The position numbers and the translations under genes are program-made. From the NCBI GenBank assembly GCA_050288705.1, contig JBNKEI010000084.1:1-20799 (forward strand): DNA of 20,799 nt. The letters are read 5' to 3'. The DNA comes from JBNKEI01 sp050288705 (GTDB taxonomy: Bacteria; Myxococcota; Myxococcia; Myxococcales; UBA5297). Below the pieces are notes generated by a model that made no database searches, had not been told where the DNA came from, and saw only the letters and a list, made by a program, of their open reading frames with translations. Position 1 is the first letter of the stretch; every line of letters starts with the position of its first letter. Positions 15,414 to 20,799 of the stretch are shown here, in pieces.

Positions 15414-16294
15414 GCATGGAAGAAACTCTGGTAATGCAAGAATTGCAAAAGCAGAGCTTTTCCAGCTCACCACGCAAACTTACTTTACGACAGCGTACAT
15501 TACTCACCATTGCTATAGCAGTTGCAATATTGTTGGCTGTGGTAATCGGAGCCATGCACCTGGGAGAAGCCGGGTTACACACTAATTTTCTTGCACAGAA
15601 CCAAGCCCCCTCATTGCATCATCCGCTAGGAACTGACTGGCTTGGTCGCGATATGTTGACTCGCACTCTTTGTGGATTAAATACCAGCGTATTTGTTGGC
15701 CTTATTGCCGCAAGCTGTAGTGCAGTTATTGCAGTGCTATTGGGCGCCATGGCTGCAACTATGGGCGGGATGGTAGATACAGCTATTTCTTGGTTAGTAG
15801 ACCTATTTCTGGGCGTTCCTCATATTGTGGCGCTTATTCTAGTGGCTTTTGCTATGGGAGGAGGCACCCAAGGAGTAATTACCGCAGTAGCTATCACTCA
15901 TTGGCCAAGACTTGCGCGGATTGTACGCGCTGAAGTGTTACAACTACGAGAAACCGAGTTTGTCCAAGCTGCTCGCGGTCTTGGTAAATCCAAATGGTAC
16001 ATCATGCTGCACCACATGATTCCTCATGCGATTCCTCAGTTTTTAGTAGGATTGGTTTTACTAATTCCCCATGCAATTCTTCACGAAGCAGGATTAACTT
16101 TTCTGGGATTTGGATTATCTCCTCATCAACCAGCAATAGGAGTAATTCTCGCTGAATCAATGCGCCAGCTTTCTACCGGACGCTGGTGGCTTGCCCTATT
16201 ACCCGGTCTGACGCTGTTAATCGTTGTTCGCGTGTTCGATGTTCTCGGCGATAATACACGAGCACTTATCGATCCGAGGAGTATTAATGATTAA
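15410..16294 (+). CDS. ABC importer permease, DppC/NikC type
   Basis: A 294-residue partner permease. ATG 15410 is chosen over the in-frame ATG at 15374, because GGAG (15399-15402) lies 7 nt before it and it gives the ATGA 4-nt overlap seen between the neighbouring genes. An N-terminal helix (about residues 30-50) is followed by HHPLGTDWLGRDMLTRTLCG, the family hallmark, five more helices, and an EAA loop (QAARGLGKSKWYIMLHHMIP). The end, DVLGDNTRALIDPR, is standard for DppC. The gene overlaps the first ATPase gene by 8 nt. Confidence 0.9.
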   Translation: MSMEETLVMQELQKQSFSSSPRKLTLRQRTLLTIAIAVAILLAVVIGAMHLGEAGLHTNFLAQNQAPSLHHPLGTDWLGRDMLTRTLCGLNTSVFVGLIAASCSAVIAVLLGAMAATMGGMVDTAISWLVDLFLGVPHIVALILVAFAMGGGTQGVITAVAITHWPRLARIVRAEVLQLRETEFVQAARGLGKSKWYIMLHHMIPHAIPQFLVGLVLLIPHAILHEAGLTFLGFGLSPHQPAIGVILAESMRQLSTGRWWLALLPGLTLLIVVRVFDVLGDNTRALIDPRSIND

Positions 16295-17252
16295 CATCAA
16301 TGATAAAGCAATAGAAACCAAACCTTCACTATTGCAAGTACAGAATCTTTCTATTTCATTTAGTCAATATACCAAAGGATTACGACAAAATACAGTCCAA
16401 GTAGTTAAAGAATTGAATTTGGAAATAAAACCGAGCGAGTTTCTTGCAATAGTAGGTGCAAGTGGTTCTGGAAAAAGCCTTCTTGCTCATGCATTAATGG
16501 GCATCCTGCCATCCAATGCCCACGTTCAGGGTTCACTCATTTATGAAGGACAGCAATTGACTCCAGAACTTCAGAGTCGTTTGCGTGGCAAGGAAATAGC
16601 ATTGATTCCTCAATCAGTAAACTGCCTCAACCCACTAATGCGAGTGGGTAAACAAGTGCGATCAGGAATACGGCTTAAGCCCCCAAGAGCAACTGAAACC
16701 CAAAGAGCGATTTTCCATCGCTATGGTTTGGTGCAACAGGTGGAACAACTCTATCCATTCCAATTATCTGGAGGTATGGCACGACGAGTACTGATCGCTA
16801 CTGCAGCAGTTTCTGGTATTCGACTAGTAGTGGCTGATGAGCCAACTCCCGGCCTCGATCATTGCACGGTAATAGAAATCCTTGGTCATTTGCGGGAGTT
16901 AGCAAATAAAGGTACCGCGGTTCTTTTAATAACCCACGATATTGAGTCTGCTTTGACAGTAGCTGATCGCATCGCCGTTTTTTACGCCGGAACAACTGTA
17001 GAGGTTTCCTTAGCCTCGAATTTTAGCCAGGGACCATCTAAGCTTCGCCATCCATATTCTCGAGCGCTTTGGAATGCGCTACCTGCTAATGGCTTTCAGC
17101 CCATTGCTGGTTCGCAACCGGCACCAGGCACATATACTACTAGCTGTCCGTTTTATCAGCGTTGTTCCATTGCTAGTCAAATCTGCTCGGAAAAATTTCC
17201 TCCTTTTCGCGAGTTACGTGATGGCATAGTGAGGTGTTGGCATGCCACTTGA
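16287..17252 (+). CDS. ABC importer ATPase, DppD/NikD type
   Basis: A 321-residue ATPase. ATG 16287 is selected because GAGGAG (16276-16281) lies 5 nt upstream; the frame is open further upstream (16224) but that stretch is inside dppC. Walker A is GASGSGKS at 57-64, signature LSGGMARR at 160-167, Walker B ends at D184 with catalytic E185, and the switch is His217. The C-terminal oligopeptide/dipeptide extension keeps four cysteines (287, 293, 300, 317) in the pattern that binds a 4Fe-4S cluster in at least some DppD proteins. It pairs with the next ATPase, which begins 11 nt before this stop. Confidence 0.9.
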   Translation: MININDKAIETKPSLLQVQNLSISFSQYTKGLRQNTVQVVKELNLEIKPSEFLAIVGASGSGKSLLAHALMGILPSNAHVQGSLIYEGQQLTPELQSRLRGKEIALIPQSVNCLNPLMRVGKQVRSGIRLKPPRATETQRAIFHRYGLVQQVEQLYPFQLSGGMARRVLIATAAVSGIRLVVADEPTPGLDHCTVIEILGHLRELANKGTAVLLITHDIESALTVADRIAVFYAGTTVEVSLASNFSQGPSKLRHPYSRALWNALPANGFQPIAGSQPAPGTYTTSCPFYQRCSIASQICSEKFPPFRELRDGIVRCWHAT

Positions 17253-17853
17253 GGCTACGAATATCTGTTTTGGATACAAAAATACCAATTTGGTTATTAG
17301 GGATTTTTCTCTATCCATACATCCCGGCGAAATCGTGGGACTAGTTGGAAAAAGCGGCCGAGGCAAAACAACTCTGGCGCGAATTTTAGCTGGCCACCTA
17401 GTGGCTAATAAAGGAATAGTAACTGTAAGCAGGCAAAGACTGCCATCCCATGGATTTCGTCCAGTACAGCTAGTTTTTCAGCATCCTGAACAGGCCATAG
17501 ACCCGCGCTGGAAAATGAAACGGGTTTTAGAAGAATCAGGGAACCTCGACGAGGAAGCATTAGAGGAACTGGGAATTGATCATTCTTGGCTGAATCGATT
17601 TCCCAATGAGCTTTCTGGAGGCGAGCTCCAGCGCTTCTGTGTTGCTAGAGCTTTGACTCCTCAAACCCGTTACCTAATTGGTGATGAAATGACTACTATG
17701 CTCGATGCCATTACTCAGGCCCAAATTTGGCATGCAGTATTGCGCAGAGTTCAGCAGCGTCGTCTACTAGGCCTGTTAGTGATAAGCCATGAATTGTCGT
17801 TAATCAATCGTTTGTGCAGTCGAGTAGTAAATTTACCGCACCAGGCCAGGTAA
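17242..17853 (+). CDS. ABC importer ATPase, DppF/NikE type, 3' end shortened
   Basis: A 203-residue ATPase, second of the importer. All catalytic motifs are present: Walker A GKSGRGKT at 36-43, signature LSGGELQR at 124-131, Walker B ending D148 with E149 (IGDEMTTMLD in place of the usual ADEPTTALD), and switch His183. GAGG (17231-17234) lies 7 nt before ATG 17242. It stops just after SRVVNL, where relatives continue with a glycine turn and a C-terminal tail, usually giving about 240-330 residues; here only PHQAR follows. The last 103 nt are read antisense by the DrmD-like remnant. This suggests a recombination junction cut its 3' end, though short NikE-like forms exist and the core should still work. 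Confidence 0.82.
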   Translation: MPLEATNICFGYKNTNLVIRDFSLSIHPGEIVGLVGKSGRGKTTLARILAGHLVANKGIVTVSRQRLPSHGFRPVQLVFQHPEQAIDPRWKMKRVLEESGNLDEEALEELGIDHSWLNRFPNELSGGELQRFCVARALTPQTRYLIGDEMTTMLDAITQAQIWHAVLRRVQQRRLLGLLVISHELSLINRLCSRVVNLPHQAR

Positions 17854-18890
17854 CTCTTCCCAGAACGCGTGGCGATAATACTTGCAAACCTTCGCGCTGA
17901 AAGCAGCATGACCCAAGCATCAAGTAGTGTGCGACCATCCGATCGAGCCAGGTCGTCTACATAAAAAGTCAGGTGTCCGCTTGCTTGCAGCCGAACCGCG
18001 CCAGCGCCAAAGAGAGTAAGCCGCCCGAACACAATTACCCGGGCCATGGAATCACGACGGCTTTTGACCACCGTTACTCGGGAAAGATCATGTGCCCAAA
18101 ACCCTTGGGCCAAAAATCGGCAAAGAATGCGCTGCACAAAGGGATGCTGCAAATGCAGATGCACTAAGGGGCTTGATAATCCGTTGGGGGGCTCAAAAAC
18201 TACCGGCAACAGCGGGTACTGGTGCCAATCGGATTCTTCGCTTTCTCGCAGTGGGCGCAATGAATCGAGGGTTTCGGAAACGCCCCGGGTAAACGGAACC
18301 AGCTGGGGGTTAAGCTTAATACCCGCGCGAAAGGGCGATTGAAACAGTTTTGCGTCAGTTGCCGATACACAACTCCATTTTAAAGCATGCAGATAAGCAG
18401 CAAATTGGCGCGGATTATCTAGACGATTAAAATTACCCAGACACTGGGCGGGATTAATTACTTGCGCACCAAGTTCCAGCTCCCAAAGCAGTTCCACTTC
18501 TTTTCCTTGCGCATCATCATCGAGGCATACCAAACGCACTCGAGACATTTCGTCGTTGGAACCATTAAAATTGCTAGCATCAGGCGAATGAGAAATAACA
18601 TTTTCAACCAGATATTGTCGATTTCGCGCAAGAACAATATCCCCCACTTTCGGCAAGCGGTAAAAATCTTGCTCTTTATGCGAAGCATTGCCTTTTGTAG
18701 GGACAACCCGAATTTTGCTTTTGGCAGAAAAAAGGATTCGCTGGGCAAATTCGCTTCTTGCTCGCCCCCGGTAATCCAGCAAATATTTTTTGCAATACGC
18801 CCTTAGCTCGTCTCTTCCAAGCAAATAAACCAGTTCTTCAAGTCTAATAGGCTGCCGGTTAAATAATTCGAGTTGCTTTTCTTTAGTCAT
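17751..18890 (-). pseudogene. drmD: DrmD-like (DISARM SNF2 helicase) deletion derivative lacking the ATPase core
   Basis: A 379-codon frame joining two distant parts of a DISARM-type DrmD helicase, normally about 1000 or more residues. Residues 15-56 resemble a SAP DNA-binding fold (inference). Residues 80-197 match the DrmD N-terminus: VGDIVLARNRQYLVENV, RLVCLDDDAQGKEVELLWE, and AAYLHALKWSCVSATDAKLFQ with the PFRAGIKL that in full proteins leads into the helicase. Residues 203-302 match the C-terminal part: ETLDSLRP, PVVFEPP, VHLHLQHPFVQRILCRFLAQGF and VIVFGRLTLFGAGAVRL. The DEAD/SNF2 motor between them is absent, so it cannot be an active translocase. After about residue 302 the match fades, and the last 34 codons run antisense into the importer ATPase gene. 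The start has no good ribosome site. Identification is from memory of the family, not a search. Confidence 0.68.
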
Positions 18891-18921
18891 ATCACCAGAA
18901 AAGTTAATACCAAAGTACCGT

Positions 18922-19050
18922 ATGCAGCATCAATTACTGACTTTTTCCCACCAAAGAAGCAAAAAGGCGCTAACTTGCCTGAGTGCTTATGCAGAAGCTG
19001 GGCCACTAATTTGCTACGAGGAAGCGAAGTGTAATTTTACACCCCGCTAG
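18922..19050 (+). CDS. Possible 42-residue peptide, unrecognised
   Basis: An ATG-to-TAG frame giving MQHQLLTFSHQRSKKALTCL and continuing to ...NFTPR. Three cysteines and mixed charge are seen, but no signal, motif or good ribosome site. It may be chance or a scrap of a lost gene upstream of the DrmD remnant. Confidence 0.12.
   Translation: MQHQLLTFSHQRSKKALTCLSAYAEAGPLICYEEAKCNFTPR
19029..19042. promoter_or_regulatory. Palindrome GTGTAA-TT-TTACAC
   Basis: GTGTAA (19029-19034) and TTACAC (19037-19042) are a 6-bp inverted repeat with a 2-nt centre, in the divergent region between the DrmD remnant and the diguanylate cyclase. Its form would suit a dimeric repressor. The binding protein is unknown. 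Confidence 0.3.
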
Positions 19051-19265
19051 CTCGACGGCTTTTTTTGCAGGACGAGTCTAATATGACCCGTATAGTTGGG
19101 TGAATGACTCAGTCGGTCTACAACTAAGCCTAGGCCGAGCATAAGACCAAGGTTGTCACGAATTGAAAACCACGGGAGAATAACAATCAAAAATTGACTG
19201 AAGCTGCACTTCTAATGATTATGTGATTATGGCTTTCGCAAGCTCACACCATATGCGGGACCGAC

Positions 19266-20330
19266 ATGAAACAAAACGTTCGTAGACATTTGCCTTACAT
19301 GCTTCTGGCGGCATTATTAGTACTACATGTAACAATATTATCAATTCGCATCAAGTCAAGTGATGCAACTTTATTCCGCATAAGTCTCATACCAGCAATT
19401 GCCGGCTCAATTTTGTTCGGCGCCAAGATTGGAATAATTAACTTTATTTTGATTTCTCTATGCAATACTTACTTTTTATTCAGCAGCACAATAGACATCA
19501 AATCCAATCCGACACCGTTCATAGAAGGAGTTTTTATTTGTTTAGGCATTTCGCTCATCCTGGGCATTTTCAGCGACATGTATAGGAAAATAAAGGCGCT
19601 TAACAATCAGCTCAATGCAATAGCATTAACCGACTCGCTTACCAATTTATACAATCGGCGATATTTCCACGAAGTCCTCCGCAATACTGCACTTAATTTT
19701 TTGTATTACAAATCCATTCCAGTACAAAAGCGAAATATAAACTTCGCCGATACGGTTATGGGAATCTTCCTGCTGGATATCGATTACTTCAAACAAATAA
19801 ACGACACGTACGGACACGCTACAGGGGATGCAGTGTTGGTAGCAACAGCCGCCAGGATAAAGAGCCTGCTCCGCTTTGACGATATCGTGATTCGATGGGG
19901 TGGCGAGGAGTTTTTAATAATTCTACCGGCAACTAAAAAGGAGCATCTCTTCGCTATCATGGATAAAATATTATCTGGCATCAGAGAACATAAAATCAGC
20001 ATTACAGGCGGCAAAAAAATTACGATTACCACCTCAATCGGCGGTGTATATTACCCATTTTACAAAGATGCACCAGACATTATCTCTTTTGAACAAACTA
20101 TTAATTTCAGCGATCATGCCATGTACATATCAAAAAAGAATGGGAGAAACCAGCTAACAGTAATATCTGCTGGAACAAAAGTATACCAATATGGAGATTT
20201 GCTGGCGTACCTGGCAAACACCGAATCTTGCGCGGAGTCATCGTCGTATTTTCATATCGAATCATACTGTCATACGAAACCCAAGACGGCTTGTGCGGAC
20301 AATGCCTCTTTATGGGATAAACCCACTTGA
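19266..20330 (+). CDS. Membrane-anchored diguanylate cyclase (GGDEF)
   Basis: A 354-residue enzyme making c-di-GMP from two GTP. Residues 1-30 hold a first hydrophobic segment (11-27), two more at about 36-73 and 85-103 follow, so the sensor part is a small membrane domain without a large periplasmic loop. The catalytic domain begins with the hallmark TDSLTNLYNRRYF (122-134), metal-binding Asp171 lies in LLDIDYFKQIND, and the active site is GGEEF at 212-216. The inhibitory I-site RFDD (203-206) is five residues before it, so product feedback should work. The C-terminal tail (about 300-354) is polar with several cysteines and not recognised. ATG 19266 has a modest GCGGGA 5 nt upstream. AT-rich. 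Confidence 0.92.
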   Translation: MKQNVRRHLPYMLLAALLVLHVTILSIRIKSSDATLFRISLIPAIAGSILFGAKIGIINFILISLCNTYFLFSSTIDIKSNPTPFIEGVFICLGISLILGIFSDMYRKIKALNNQLNAIALTDSLTNLYNRRYFHEVLRNTALNFLYYKSIPVQKRNINFADTVMGIFLLDIDYFKQINDTYGHATGDAVLVATAARIKSLLRFDDIVIRWGGEEFLIILPATKKEHLFAIMDKILSGIREHKISITGGKKITITTSIGGVYYPFYKDAPDIISFEQTINFSDHAMYISKKNGRNQLTVISAGTKVYQYGDLLAYLANTESCAESSSYFHIESYCHTKPKTACADNASLWDKPT

Positions 20331-20529
20331 GTACTGCCACATCTATACCCGCAAGTTCGAACATTAACAGGAAAGAAACGGGCCCACCAGAACTACCCCT
20401 TGCTTAAGAATGCCTCGATGGCGTTCGAGAAGCATATAGCCCCAATTAGAGCATTGAAGACCCGAAAACCTGTTCGAGGGCTTGAACAGTTGACTTGATT
20501 TCTGTTTATATGTATCTAATACTATCCAA
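20331..20529. other. Intergenic region, probable left end of IS607-type element
   Basis: No gene is seen between the cyclase stop and the recombinase start. An imperfect inverted repeat, CTGTTCGA (20470-20477) and TTGAACAG (20482-20489), with one G-T wobble and a GGGC centre, lies 41 nt before the recombinase ATG. IS607-family elements have no terminal inverted repeats, so the exact left end cannot be set from this side. Confidence 0.35.
20490..20520 (+). promoter_or_regulatory. Probable promoter of the IS607 recombinase gene
   Basis: TTGACT (20490-20495, five of six to the -35 consensus) and TCTAAT (20515-20520, five of six to the -10 consensus) are separated by 19 nt. A start of transcription about 7 nt further on (near 20527) would almost coincide with the ATG at 20530, and no Shine-Dalgarno sequence is visible before it, so the message may be leaderless. 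This is inference. Confidence 0.4.
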
Positions 20530-20799
20530 ATGGACAGGTTGATATCAATAGGCGAGGCTGCTGAGGTGTTGGGGGTGTCGATCACAACACTGCGACGCTG
20601 GGAGACTGAAGGCAAACTAACACCCGAACGCACTGCAGCAGGACATCGCCGCTACAATCTATCCAAGCTAAAGCCAGAGATAGTTCATGCCGCCTCTGAC
20701 GAGCGACGAACAGTTGGTTATGCGCGCGTGTCGAGTCACGACCAGAAAAACGACCTAGAACGCCAGAAGCAGGTTCTTGAGCTGTATTGCGCCCGGAAT
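20530..20799 (+). mobile_element. tnpA: IS607-family serine recombinase (TnpA), N-terminal 90 codons, cut by window edge
   Basis: The frame from ATG 20530 is open to the last base. The product begins with a MerR-type helix-turn-helix (ISIGEAAEVLGVSITTLRRW, then AGHRRY), as in IS607 TnpA, followed by VGYARVSSHDQKNDLERQ, the start of the catalytic serine recombinase domain with the nucleophile in ARVSS. The 3' part is beyond the window. In IS607 elements the next gene is often a TnpB nuclease. The start is fixed by the complete HTH; no other upstream start is likely. Confidence 0.9.

Larger units (their letters stand above)
18891..19265. other. Intergenic region between DrmD remnant and diguanylate cyclase
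   Basis: This 375-bp region lies between divergent genes. It holds a 42-codon plus-strand frame (18922-19050, annotated separately with low confidence) and a near-perfect palindrome at 19029-19042. I see no convincing -35/-10 pair or terminator. No DISARM partner gene is present. Confidence 0.4.

Noticed and set aside
17751..18890. A complete DISARM system
   Set aside because: Only a DrmD-like remnant is present; no drmA, drmB, drmC or drmMI-like gene lies in the window, and the helicase core is absent.
1..20799. CRISPR array, tRNA or rRNA genes
   Set aside because: No regularly spaced repeats and no cloverleaf or rRNA-like segment were recognised on either strand by reading.

Overview
The window looks like a mosaic stretch of a Pseudomonadota (proteobacterial) chromosome or large mobile replicon. 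Evidence for this is an 8-bp-stem TTCCCGC/GCGGGAA palindrome of the REP-like kind common in Gamma/Betaproteobacteria, a CheB-CheR-PAS fusion with a hybrid histidine kinase, lipoprotein-type transporter components and an IS607-family element. The genus cannot be read from the sequence. Base composition changes in blocks (judged by eye): AT-rich at about 0.5-4.6 kb, GC-rich at about 4.65-12.2 kb, then AT-rich again to about 20.5 kb. The middle block therefore probably has a different origin from its flanks.

Layout. (1) 1-477: no convincing gene; four hairpins, including the REP-like palindrome and a minus-strand terminator-like hairpin. (2) 478-4624: a three-gene ABC exporter operon (ATPase, periplasmic adaptor, ten-helix FtsX/MacB-type permease). 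(3) 4651-5397 (minus): a class I SAM methyltransferase of unknown substrate. (4) 5730-6944: an arsenate reductase joined in frame to an ArsM arsenite methyltransferase, with an internal ribosome binding site and ATG still present at the joint. (5) 7127-12207: a two-gene signalling unit, a 1136-residue CheB-CheR-coiled-coil-PAS protein followed with 4 nt overlap by a PAS-HisKA-HATPase-REC hybrid kinase. (6) 12280-12699 (minus): a possible small ORFan. (7) 12790-17853: a five-gene peptide/nickel-type ABC importer operon with tightly overlapping genes. Its first gene most likely starts at a TTG at 12790, giving a clean lipoprotein signal. (8) 17751-18890 (minus): a protein made of the N-terminal and C-terminal parts of a DISARM DrmD-like SNF2 helicase with the whole ATPase core missing; its 3' end runs antisense into the shortened last gene of the importer. 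(9) 19266-20330: a membrane-anchored diguanylate cyclase with an intact I-site. (10) 20530-end: the first 90 codons of an IS607-family serine recombinase (TnpA), cut by the window edge.

How the parts work together. The exporter genes form one machine. The ars fusion would reduce As(V) to As(III) and then methylate it, although no arsR or arsenite pump gene is visible. The CheBR/kinase pair is a sensory unit without other chemotaxis genes. The importer genes form a complete SBP-permease-permease-ATPase-ATPase set. The most unusual items are the motor-less DrmD remnant with its converging truncation junction, and the ArsC-ArsM fusion.
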